From the NCBI GenBank assembly GCA_002683345.1, contig NYSX01000068.1, positions 1 to 50,770 on the forward strand: DNA of 50,770 nt, read 5' to 3'. This DNA is from Flavobacteriales bacterium. Lineage in GTDB: Bacteria > Bacteroidota > Bacteroidia > Flavobacteriales_D > Sanyastnellaceae. This document shows positions 42,480 through 50,126 of the stretch, piece after piece. The notes under the pieces are model-generated. The model was not told the origin of the DNA. It saw only the letters and a program-made list of their open reading frames with translations, and searched no databases. The translations under genes were made by a program, and so were the position numbers. The first letter of the stretch is position 1; the number at the start of each line of letters is the position of its first letter.

Positions 42480-43883
42480 TCAGGGGACGAGGGTGAGCAA
42501 TTCTTGTTCGATGGCGCGTTGGATTTGCGACGCCAAGGCCAGGCCGGCTTCGTCGGTCAACGCGTCGGCACTGCGGATGGCTTGGCGTGCGGACAGCAAG
42601 CGATCTCGGTCTGCACGGCCTGAAGAGCCGGTGCGCGCACCGGAGTGACCGCCGAGGTAGAATTTGTTGCGGTTGCCGCCGTACGTGATGTAGCGGATGT
42701 TGTCTGAGGCCCGACCGTAGAGGGTGTTGGAGGACACCACTTCCCCCGTGGTGGTGGAAATGAACTTGAAGGTGCAGGTGATGTCGATGGACGCGTCTTG
42801 CGAGAACTCGCGGTACTGCACTTGACGGTATTTGGTCTCGTAGTACTTCTTGCCCTCTTCGTTCACGCGCTCCACTTTGTATTGCTCGTAGCCCGTTTGG
42901 TAGCTCGACATCAAGCGCGTCTGACGGTGGTCGCAGGTGGTGATGGTGGCCTTGAGCAAGGCCTTGGCGCCAAGCATGTTGCCGATTTCCACGTCGCCGC
43001 CAGAAGTTAGGCCGCTCATGCCCATGCTTTGTTCTTGGAGGATCAAGGCCAAACTCTCCCGGTCCACCACCTTCAAGAAGGGGTCTTCCGAGCCCATCAG
43101 CGCTTGCTCAACAAGGGACTGGATTTTGACATCGAGGTTCAAACGGCTCGAACCGTTTTTGAAGTCCACGAGTGCCACAGTGAAGCGTCCTTCTTCCAGC
43201 ACGTCACTCAGGCGCTGGCTTGCGTCCTTGTAATCGGGGTCCGTGTTGGTCAATTCGGAAAGCGCAGCGTGGGCCTCGCGGTAACGTTCGCCCTCTTGGG
43301 CCTTCACGCCTGCGCGGTAGCGGGGCTCGCAGAAGGCCACGTTGCGCAGGGCAGGGGCGTCCTGGTACGTGGGGTCCAATTGGAGGATGGCGTCAAATTC
43401 GGCCAGCGCCTCGTCGAACATCTCCTGTTCGAGCAAGATGTTGGCTTGACGGTAGGATTCGTCGAGGTGGGCGTTTTTGACCGTCTCGTACATCGCACGC
43501 TTGGCTTCAGGGAAGGCCAAATCCACGCCGACCGCCTCGAGTTTGGCGTCCCACGCTTCGGCGTCGTGCCACGCGTCCAGCGCGGTTTCGCGCATGTTGT
43601 ACGCCACGGCTTCGTCAAAGGCGGCGATGTGCTGACCCAAAACGACCTGTCCGGTGCGCTTCAGTCCGACCATCGCATCGATGTTGGAGGGCTTCTTCAC
43701 CACCGCGGTGTAGTAGAGGTTGGCCGCTTGGGGCATCATGCCCGCTTCTTCCATTTTGGCACCGCGTTTCACAAAGGCTTTGGAACCGTTGCAAGCGGGG
43801 AGTGCACCTAGGAGGATCAACGCGAGAAGGCCGAGGGCAAATCGGCGGAGTGTGGGGTGAATGAATGTGGTCATGACATGCAT
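42480..43883 (-). CDS. CsgG/HfaB-like lipoprotein with N-terminal TPR-type repeats
   Basis: 467 aa. The signal MHVMTTFIHPTLRRFALGLLALILLGALPACNG has lipobox LPAC (ATG 43874 is an alternative). Residues about 35-225 are helical TPR-like repeats (KMEEAGMMPQAANLYYTAVVKKP, MFDEALAEFDAILQLDPTYQDA, ERYREAHAALSELTNTDPDYKDA). Residues about 235-410 are a CsgG domain (FTVALVDFKNGSS, FLKVVDRESLALILQEQSMGMSGL, IGNMLGAKALLKATITTCD). CsgG proteins form secretion rings in the outer membrane. A Gly/Ser/Arg-rich loop (YLGGHSGARTGSSGRADRD) lies near the end. It is the first gene of the three-lipoprotein run, with a TACCTTCG box upstream. Confidence 0.8.
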   Translation of the reverse strand: MHVMTTFIHPTLRRFALGLLALILLGALPACNGSKAFVKRGAKMEEAGMMPQAANLYYTAVVKKPSNIDAMVGLKRTGQVVLGQHIAAFDEAVAYNMRETALDAWHDAEAWDAKLEAVGVDLAFPEAKRAMYETVKNAHLDESYRQANILLEQEMFDEALAEFDAILQLDPTYQDAPALRNVAFCEPRYRAGVKAQEGERYREAHAALSELTNTDPDYKDASQRLSDVLEEGRFTVALVDFKNGSSRLNLDVKIQSLVEQALMGSEDPFLKVVDRESLALILQEQSMGMSGLTSGGDVEIGNMLGAKALLKATITTCDHRQTRLMSSYQTGYEQYKVERVNEEGKKYYETKYRQVQYREFSQDASIDITCTFKFISTTTGEVVSSNTLYGRASDNIRYITYGGNRNKFYLGGHSGARTGSSGRADRDRLLSARQAIRSADALTDEAGLALASQIQRAIEQELLTLVP

Positions 43884-43894
43884 GGGTTGAGCCT

Positions 43895-43902
43895 CGAAGG
43901 TA
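43895..43902 (-). promoter_or_regulatory. Probable -7 box for the CsgG/LPP20 run
   Basis: The minus strand reads TACCTTCG, identical to the box before the SF1 helicase gene, 11 bases before the ATG. Confidence 0.35.
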
Positions 43903-43959
43903 GGGATTATCCCTGCGGGGCAAAGCCCGTGCCAAACCTTGTCGTGCTACCTTGCATGC

Positions 43960-45306
43960 ATGGCAGACAGCAAGGTGATTTTGGTCCTCGGTGCAGGGCG
44001 CAGCAGTTCTTCTTTGATCGCGCATTTGCTCGGTCAGGCAGACCAAGAGGGGTGGGAGATTCACGTGGGCGATTTGAGCTTGAATGCGGCCCAATCCAAG
44101 GTGGGCGATCATCCTCGAGGCCATGCGTTTCAGCTGGCGTCCGACGGCGTTGCAGACCGCAATGCCCGCATCGCCCAGGCCGACCTTGTCATCAGCATGC
44201 TGCCGGCCTTCATGCACGTGGACGTGGCCAAGGTGGCCATCGAGGCAGGGGTCAACGTGATCACCCCGAGCTATGTCTCGCCGGAGATGAAAGCGTTGGA
44301 CGGCGCGGCGCGGGAGGCCGGGGTGTTGGTCTTGAACGAGCTCGGCTTGGATCCGGGCATCGACCACATGAGCGCCATGCAAGTCATCGACGAGATCCGG
44401 GCGGAAGGAGGACGCATGCTCGGTTTTCAATCTTACTGCGGCGGATTGGTGGCCCCGGATTCCGACGACAACCCCTGGCATTACAAGCTGAGCTGGAACC
44501 CTCGTAACGTGGTGCTCGCTGGCCAAGGAGGGACCGCGACCTTCCTCGATCAGGGCCGCGTGCGGGTTGTGCCGCCTCACCGCACCTTCCAAACGTTGAC
44601 GTCCATCGATGTGGATGGGCGCCCCTACGACGGCTACCCCAACCGCGATTCGCTCGGCTACCGAGAGTTATACGGCTTGGCAGAGGTGGAGACCCTCGTT
44701 CGAGGCACGCTCCGCAGCGCAGGTTTCAGCCAGTCTTGGGACCTCTTGGTGCAGTTGGGCATGGTGCGGGACGACGCGAGCTTGACCTGGCCTCAAGGCG
44801 TGTCTTGGGCGGACTGGACAAGGTCGTTCTTGCCCGCCGAAGCCGAGCATGGCCGCGACGTCAGGGAAGCGGTCCAGCACGTGACGGGCGCCACGGACGA
44901 GGCCTTGGAGCGGTTGGCTTGGTTGGGTCTGTTTGACGGAGCGTCTGGACCTGCAAACCCTTCCGGAACCCCGGCCCAAATCATCGAGGCCCTCGTCACC
45001 GACAAGTGGGTCTTGCGGCCAGAAGACCGGGACATGATTGTCATGTGGCACCGGTTTGACTACGAAATGAACGGCGTGCGAAAAGCACGCACGAGCAGCC
45101 TCAGCTTGGAGGGCAAGGACAGCGTGTTCACAGCCATGAGCGACACCGTGGGCTTGCCCATGGCGCTGGCGGTGAAGCCGCTGATGGCGGGAACGTTTGG
45201 CACCACAGGGGTGGACGTGCCCATGTCCAAGACGTATTACGACCCCTTGCTCAAAGGGCTCGCCGAACTGGGCATTCGCTTTGTGGAAACCGAATTGACG
45301 CTCTGA
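43960..45306 (+). CDS. Saccharopine dehydrogenase family protein (saccharopine reductase-type)
   Basis: 448 aa from ATG 43960 (MADSKVILVLGAGRSSSSLIAHLLG). The N-terminal Rossmann fold has GAGRSSSSLI, and the catalytic domain has NELGLDPGIDHMSAM and FQSYCGGLVAPDSDDNPWHYKLSW, the hallmark of the glutamate-forming saccharopine reductase. The enzyme interconverts saccharopine with aminoadipate semialdehyde plus glutamate; in Bacteroidota it is usually linked to lysine degradation. The C-terminus (GTFGTTGVDVPMSKTYYDPLLKGLAELGIRFVE) also fits. The seven extra track residues are not needed. A small unknown gene follows by three bases. Confidence 0.92.
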   Translation: MADSKVILVLGAGRSSSSLIAHLLGQADQEGWEIHVGDLSLNAAQSKVGDHPRGHAFQLASDGVADRNARIAQADLVISMLPAFMHVDVAKVAIEAGVNVITPSYVSPEMKALDGAAREAGVLVLNELGLDPGIDHMSAMQVIDEIRAEGGRMLGFQSYCGGLVAPDSDDNPWHYKLSWNPRNVVLAGQGGTATFLDQGRVRVVPPHRTFQTLTSIDVDGRPYDGYPNRDSLGYRELYGLAEVETLVRGTLRSAGFSQSWDLLVQLGMVRDDASLTWPQGVSWADWTRSFLPAEAEHGRDVREAVQHVTGATDEALERLAWLGLFDGASGPANPSGTPAQIIEALVTDKWVLRPEDRDMIVMWHRFDYEMNGVRKARTSSLSLEGKDSVFTAMSDTVGLPMALAVKPLMAGTFGTTGVDVPMSKTYYDPLLKGLAELGIRFVETELTL

Positions 45307-45309
45307 GTC

Positions 45310-45762
45310 ATGCACGTTGCTGCGCTGTTGCTTTGGGGTCCGTGGTGCTGGACGTGTTGGACGTGCGCGGGTGCGCCGGATTGGCCAGCCCAAGGTGAGG
45401 CCCATGCCCGTTGGGTTCGCCAGGCGATTGAGTGGCGCATGAACATTGGGTTGAACGACTGCACGGACATCGTGCCTGCACTCGATGCCTGGACCCTCGA
45501 GTGGCTCAGTGAATCGGACCAAATCCACGTCGAGGTGAACACCGCAGACTGGCCGTTTCTCGCTTACGTCCCTGAATTGCAGTCGGTGCTCATACAGCGC
45601 CTCGCCTACGACCAGTTGAGTTTCCAAACCTCGACCCAGGCGGACATCGTCCGAGACGTGCGTTTTGTGGCGAAGCGGAGCGAGGGATTGTGGGACGATG
45701 CCTTGAAACGCGCGTTTGACAATGCCGAGGGGTTGGCCAAGCGACGCGACAGCGCCCGTTGA
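45310..45762 (+). CDS. Small protein of unknown function with Cys/Trp-rich N-terminus
   Basis: 150 aa, three bases after the saccharopine reductase stop. The start MHVAALLLWGPWCWTCWTCAGAPDWPAQ is hydrophobic and unusually rich in Trp and Cys (WCWTCWTC). It might be a signal peptide or a short anchor. The rest is a mixed helical domain with a single further Cys (NDCTDIVPALDAWTLEWL). I do not recognise a family. Base composition and spacing resemble the neighbours, which supports a real gene, but confidence in the start is modest. Confidence 0.6.
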   Translation: MHVAALLLWGPWCWTCWTCAGAPDWPAQGEAHARWVRQAIEWRMNIGLNDCTDIVPALDAWTLEWLSESDQIHVEVNTADWPFLAYVPELQSVLIQRLAYDQLSFQTSTQADIVRDVRFVAKRSEGLWDDALKRAFDNAEGLAKRRDSAR

Positions 45763-45771
45763 GTTTGGGGC

Positions 45772-45798
45772 AAAAAAAAAGGAGGCCGAAGCCTCCTT
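45772..45798 (-). terminator. Terminator-like hairpin pointing along the minus strand
   Basis: Plus strand: nine A, GGAGGC-CGAA-GCCTCC, then only TT. Read on the minus strand this is a perfect stem with a TTCG loop followed by nine T, an ideal terminator, but there is no minus-strand gene upstream of it. On the plus strand it would be a weak terminator for the small gene ending at 45762. Confidence 0.65.
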
Positions 45799-45930
45799 GC
45801 AGGTCCCTTCTACGCGGAGGACGAGTCCCACGCGCATTTTCCATCCGGGCATGTGTTTCAATGTGAATTGTTCCGAAGAACTTGGTGAAATGAACGTTTG
45901 TCTTCTTGAAAAGGTTGCGATGGGGTAAGG

Positions 45931-45938
45931 TATTTTTG
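45931..45938 (+). promoter_or_regulatory. -7 promoter box (TATTTTTG) for ispH
   Basis: Exact TAnnTTTG match six bases before ATG 45945. It supports this start over the track start at 45906. The 182 bases from 45763 to here hold the reversed terminator and no evident gene. Confidence 0.55.
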
Positions 45939-45944
45939 AGCCAC

Positions 45945-47174
45945 ATGCGCAGCTTCGACATCCCCGAGTTTTACCGCAGCCCCATCATTTCCCGGGTGAA
46001 GGCCAAACGCAAAGCCTTGGACCCCAGGAAACAAGACTTCACGCCGACCGAGCTGGACTTTGGTGCAGTGCACATCCGTTTGGCGCGTCATTTTGGGTTC
46101 TGTTTTGGGGTGGAAAACGCCATCGAGATCAGTTACAAGGCGGTGGATGAGAACCCGGGCAAGCGGATTTTCCTGCTCAGTCAAATGATTCACAACCCCG
46201 AAGTCAATGCCGACCTCCAAAGCCGCGGCGTGCAATTCCTGCACGACACCCTCGGCAAGGAACTCGTGTCTCTGGACACGCTGACGGCCGACGATGTGGT
46301 CATTGTGCCGGCGTTTGGAGCCACTGTTGAACTCGAGCAGCGCATGCGCGACCTCGGGGTGGACGTGCAGAAGTACAACACGACGTGTCCGTTTGTCGAG
46401 AAGGTCTGGAAGCGCTCTGCACAGCTTGGCGGCAAAGACTTCACCGTGGTCATTCACGGCAAACCCAAGCACGAGGAAACCCGTGCCACCTTCTCACACG
46501 CTGCAGAAACGGGGCACGCCCTCGTAGTCAAGGACGAGGAGGAAACCGAATTCTTGGCCCAATGGATGGAGGCGGGCCGGACGGATGCAGAGGCGTTTTG
46601 GTCGCGTTTTGAAGGCCGGACCACGGAAGGGTTTGATCCCGCACGTGACCTTCGACGGGTGGGTGTGGTCAACCAAACCACCATGCTTGCCTCGGACACC
46701 CAGGCCATCGCCGACCGCATCAAGCAGGCGGTCGACGCCAATCCCGAAGGGGAATTCGCCAACACCCGCGACACCCTCTGTTACGCCACCAACGACAACC
46801 AAAGCGCCACGCGCGGGGCGTTGTTGGCCGGGGGAGCCGATGTGGCCCTGGTCGTGGGCGGATACAACAGCAGCAACACTTCGCATTTGGTCGAGCTCTG
46901 CGAGGAGCACATGCCGACCTTTTTCGTGCGCAACGAATTGGAGTGGAAGGAAGACGGGGTGCACCACTTTGACATGCACTCAGGCCAAATGAAGGTCACC
47001 GCCCAACCCTTGCCAGATGCCGTAACCGCGGACGACGTCCCGACCGTGTTGATCACGTCGGGGGCCTCGTGTCCCGACGCGAGTGTGGAGCGCGTGTTGC
47101 GCAAAGTGCTCGCCCATTACGGTGGAGGAGATGTGGAATCCGTGTTAACGGAATTTGAGCGGACGCAGGCCTGA
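45945..47174 (+). CDS. ispH: 4-hydroxy-3-methylbut-2-enyl diphosphate reductase (long form)
   Basis: 409 aa from ATG 45945. It makes IPP and DMAPP in the last step of the MEP isoprenoid pathway. The three cluster cysteines are in FGFCFGVENA (about 51), NTTCPFVEKVW (about 146) and TSGASCPDASVERVL (about 371). The active-site HGKPKHEETRAT and the GYNSSNTSHLVEL loop are present. It is longer than E. coli IspH (316 aa), with an N-terminal extension and an insert (ESRATFSH-to-RRVGVVNQTTM region), as in the cyanobacterial/plant and many Bacteroidota enzymes. A -7 box lies directly upstream. Confidence 0.95.
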   Translation: MRSFDIPEFYRSPIISRVKAKRKALDPRKQDFTPTELDFGAVHIRLARHFGFCFGVENAIEISYKAVDENPGKRIFLLSQMIHNPEVNADLQSRGVQFLHDTLGKELVSLDTLTADDVVIVPAFGATVELEQRMRDLGVDVQKYNTTCPFVEKVWKRSAQLGGKDFTVVIHGKPKHEETRATFSHAAETGHALVVKDEEETEFLAQWMEAGRTDAEAFWSRFEGRTTEGFDPARDLRRVGVVNQTTMLASDTQAIADRIKQAVDANPEGEFANTRDTLCYATNDNQSATRGALLAGGADVALVVGGYNSSNTSHLVELCEEHMPTFFVRNELEWKEDGVHHFDMHSGQMKVTAQPLPDAVTADDVPTVLITSGASCPDASVERVLRKVLAHYGGGDVESVLTEFERTQA

Positions 47175-47194
47175 CCACCCGTACCTTCGAGTTC

Positions 47195-47554
47195 ATGAAA
47201 GCGCCCAAACTTCGCGGCCCTTTTCGGAACGTGCGCACCGAACCCCGCACCTTCACATTCAAGTCCCGGCACCTGCCTGATTCTCGCCCCGAATGGGAGG
47301 AACGCAAGCGCCGTGTGGAGGAGGAGGTGAACGGTGCCTCGGATGCGCCACGTCCCATCAAATTCAGGCAGGGTGGCCGAAGTGCGGAAGGTCGTGCTGC
47401 GCGCCGCGCCGCATCCATTCGCGCCAGCCGCATGGCGGCGCTTCGCGCAGGAGGGGTGGCCCTCGTGCTCGTGTACCTGACCTACCGTGCCATCCTTTGG
47501 GTGGAAACCCAGGACTACGGCCAGTTTCTCAACTTCATGCATTCGAACGGATGA
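47195..47554 (+). CDS. Small basic membrane protein upstream of mutL
   Basis: 119 aa. A long charged cytoplasmic part (FRNVRTEPRTFTFKSRHLPDSRPEWEERKRRVEEEV) ends in one transmembrane helix (about 88-104, GGVALVLVYLTYRAILWV). Small proteins of this layout sit before mutL in many Bacteroidota and are sometimes mislabelled as riboflavin synthase subunits; no such activity is supported. Function is unknown. It overlaps mutL by four bases (ATGA), pointing to translational coupling with a mismatch repair protein. Confidence 0.75.
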   Translation: MKAPKLRGPFRNVRTEPRTFTFKSRHLPDSRPEWEERKRRVEEEVNGASDAPRPIKFRQGGRSAEGRAARRAASIRASRMAALRAGGVALVLVYLTYRAILWVETQDYGQFLNFMHSNG

Positions 47555-49434
47555 GCCAAACCATTCACGTTCTGCCCGACCACGTCGCCAACCAGATTGC
47601 GGCTGGCGAAGTCATCCAACGACCCGCTTCGGTCGTGAAGGAGCTCGTGGAGAACGCTGTCGATGCTGGCGCGACCTCCATTGAGGTGCACGTCGTGGAT
47701 GCCGGTCGCACGTCCATTCAAGTGGTGGACAACGGGGCAGGCATGAGCGCGGAGGACGCGCGGGTGTGTTTTGAACGCCACGCCACCTCCAAACTCCAAA
47801 CGGCCGACGATTTGTTTGCCCTGGCGACCAAAGGTTTTCGCGGAGAGGCCCTCGCCTCGATTGCGGCCATTGCCCACGTGGAAGTGACGACGTGCCAAGA
47901 AGGGGCCGAGGTTGGAACCGTGCTTCGCTGCCACGGCTCGGAAATCGTTGGGGAGGAGCCCAAGGCCCGGGCCGCGGGCACGACGTTTCACGTCAAGAAC
48001 CTGTTCTACAATGTGCCGGCGCGTCGGAACTTTCTCAAGTCCGACGCGGTGGAGATGCGTCATGTGGTCGACGAATTTCAGCGGGTGGCGTTTGCACACC
48101 CGGGCATTTCGTTTGTGCTGACCCACCAAGGGGCGAGTCTTTTTCAGCTCAAGCCAGGGACGCTTCGCCAACGGATTGTCGGCATCATGGGCCCCAAGCA
48201 CGACGAGCGTTTGGTGCCTGTGCAGGAAGACACCGACGTCGTGGCCATCGAAGGGTTTGTCGGCAAGCCGGATTCTGCGAGAAAGACGCGCGGCGAACAG
48301 TTCCTGTTTGTCAATGGGCGTTTTGTGAAGCACGGCCTGCTGCATCGCGCGGTGATTCGTGCGTACGAAGGGCTCATTGGGGATGGACATCACCCGCTGT
48401 ACGCCCTGTACCTCACGGTAGACCCTGCGCGTGTCGACGTGAACATTCACCCGACCAAGATTGAGGTCAAATTCGACGAAGAGCAGCCCATCATCGCCAT
48501 TTTGAAATCGGCCGTCAAGCGCGGATTGGGTGCACACAATGTGGCACCGACCATCGATTTCGATGCGGAGGTGGGGTTGAACATTCCCGACTTGAAGGCG
48601 GGCATGGACGTCCAAGAGCCCACCGTGCGGATCAACCCCCAATACAATCCCTTCGACGCCCCCAGCGCGCCAACCTCACCATCAGGCGGCCATGCGGGGT
48701 CGGGCACGCGGTCGTCGGGCCCGTCTTTGGGACAAGCCCATGGAGGGTGGTCCAAATCGGCCGGTTGGAAGGATTTGTACCAAGTCATGGAGGAGCCCGC
48801 AGCCCGTCCGGCTGCAGAGACGCCTCCCGCGGAAGCGGAGGTGCGCGAAGAGGCGGCATCCACAGAGGGACTTGACATCCTGCAGTGGCGCGGGAAGTAC
48901 TTGATGGTGCCCGTGGAAGAAGGCGTGGCGGTGGTGCACATCCGGCGCGCCCACCTGCGGATCTTGTTCGAGCGCTTCATGGCGCGATTGCGTGCAGGGG
49001 AAGCGGCTGCCGTGGCCTCCCAAACGCTCTTGATTCCAGAAGACATCACCTTGACGCAGCCCGAGGTGATGGCCTTGACCGACGCCAGGGAGGCGTTGTT
49101 GGCCATGGGCATGGATTTGGCCCAAGTCGACGACCAAACCGTGCAGCTCCGCGCGGTGCCGGCAGACATGACGGCCCACGTGCGCGAGGCGCTGGATGCG
49201 GTGTTGGAAACCTACCACGACGGCCAGTGGACCGACCACGAAGCGCGTCAAGCCCAATGGGCGAAGGCGTGGGCAAGCCGCGCGGCCGTGACCGGTGAGG
49301 CGCCCATGCCTCTGGAGGCGCGGCGTCGTTTGGTGGCCGACCTTTGGGCCTGTGATCACCCCAACGTGGATCCAGATGGACGGCAGGCGCTGTCGATTTG
49401 GGCTGCAGAGGACCTTGAAAACCCTTTCCGCTGA
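47551..49434 (+). CDS. mutL: DNA mismatch repair protein MutL
   Basis: 627 aa from ATG 47551 (MSQTIHVLPDHVANQIAAGEVIQRPASVVKELVENAVDAGAT), the classical start; the 86 extra track residues overlap the previous gene in another frame. The GHKL ATPase motifs are VVDNGAGM, TKGFRGEALASIAAI and RAAGTTFHVKNLFYNVPARRNFLK. A Pro/Ala-rich linker (about 360-430) joins the C-terminal dimerisation domain. The endonuclease motif DQHA-x2-E-x4-E is not recognisable; the aligned stretch reads HIRRAHLRILFE. MutL couples MutS recognition to strand removal. Confidence 0.95.
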   Translation: MSQTIHVLPDHVANQIAAGEVIQRPASVVKELVENAVDAGATSIEVHVVDAGRTSIQVVDNGAGMSAEDARVCFERHATSKLQTADDLFALATKGFRGEALASIAAIAHVEVTTCQEGAEVGTVLRCHGSEIVGEEPKARAAGTTFHVKNLFYNVPARRNFLKSDAVEMRHVVDEFQRVAFAHPGISFVLTHQGASLFQLKPGTLRQRIVGIMGPKHDERLVPVQEDTDVVAIEGFVGKPDSARKTRGEQFLFVNGRFVKHGLLHRAVIRAYEGLIGDGHHPLYALYLTVDPARVDVNIHPTKIEVKFDEEQPIIAILKSAVKRGLGAHNVAPTIDFDAEVGLNIPDLKAGMDVQEPTVRINPQYNPFDAPSAPTSPSGGHAGSGTRSSGPSLGQAHGGWSKSAGWKDLYQVMEEPAARPAAETPPAEAEVREEAASTEGLDILQWRGKYLMVPVEEGVAVVHIRRAHLRILFERFMARLRAGEAAAVASQTLLIPEDITLTQPEVMALTDAREALLAMGMDLAQVDDQTVQLRAVPADMTAHVREALDAVLETYHDGQWTDHEARQAQWAKAWASRAAVTGEAPMPLEARRRLVADLWACDHPNVDPDGRQALSIWAAEDLENPFR

Positions 49435-50123
49435 TGTTGCAGAACACCCCTCAAGTCGTCAAAAACCTGATCATCCTTAACGTACTCATGTACCTGGGGT
49501 CGGGCCTTATCGGCGATTCTGTGGCCGTGCCGCTGTTGGCGGGCACGTACCCCGGTTCGCCGTTCTTTCAGCCGTGGCAAATCATCACCCACATGTTCAT
49601 GCACGGGGATTTGGGGCACATCTTCTTCAACATGTTCGCGCTGTTCATGTTTGGGTCGCAACTCGAGCGGGTGTGGGGTCCTCAGCGCTTCCTGACCTAC
49701 TACATGGTCTGTGGCCTCGGCGCCTTTGCCCTGCATGAATTGGTGGTGGGCTTGCAGTTCTACAGCGAACTCGGCACCTTCTTTCCGGCCGCCGAGCAGT
49801 TCATTTCCCCCAACGCCAGTCCCCTCCAGCGCGCACGCGTGCTTGAAATGGTGTACGGTCGCGTGGTGGGGGCCAGTGGGGCGGTGTTTGGCTTGCTCTT
49901 GGCGTTTGGGATGCTCTTTCCCAACACCCAACTGATGTTGCTGTTTCCGCCCATTCCCATCCGCGCCAAGTATTTCGTGATGGGCTACGGCGCGATTGAA
50001 TTGATGTTGGCGTTCCAGAACAGCCCCGGCGACAACGTGGCGCACTTTGCGCACCTCGGCGGGATGATTTTTGGCTATTTCTTGCTCAAGCGGTGGCAAC
50101 AGGACCGCGGTCATTTTTATTGA
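49434..50123 (+). CDS. Rhomboid family intramembrane serine protease (first copy)
   Basis: 229 aa, starting on the last base of the mutL stop. About six membrane helices. Catalytic Ser in VGASGAVFGLLLAF and catalytic His in NVAHFAHLGGMIFGYFL; the early HMFMHGDLGHIFFNMFALFMFG motif lines the active site. A polar insert (FYSELGTFFPAAEQFISPNASPLQR) lies between helices. It cleaves transmembrane substrates, which are not known here. A second rhomboid follows after three bases. Confidence 0.93.
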   Translation: MLQNTPQVVKNLIILNVLMYLGSGLIGDSVAVPLLAGTYPGSPFFQPWQIITHMFMHGDLGHIFFNMFALFMFGSQLERVWGPQRFLTYYMVCGLGAFALHELVVGLQFYSELGTFFPAAEQFISPNASPLQRARVLEMVYGRVVGASGAVFGLLLAFGMLFPNTQLMLLFPPIPIRAKYFVMGYGAIELMLAFQNSPGDNVAHFAHLGGMIFGYFLLKRWQQDRGHFY

Positions 50124-50126
50124 ATC

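Noticed and set aside
44668-45861. 397-aa minus-strand ORF opposite saccharopine reductase, considered as the gene served by the reversed terminator at 45772
   Set aside because: The terminator lies near the ORF start, not its end, and the translation is a shadow of the real plus-strand enzyme.
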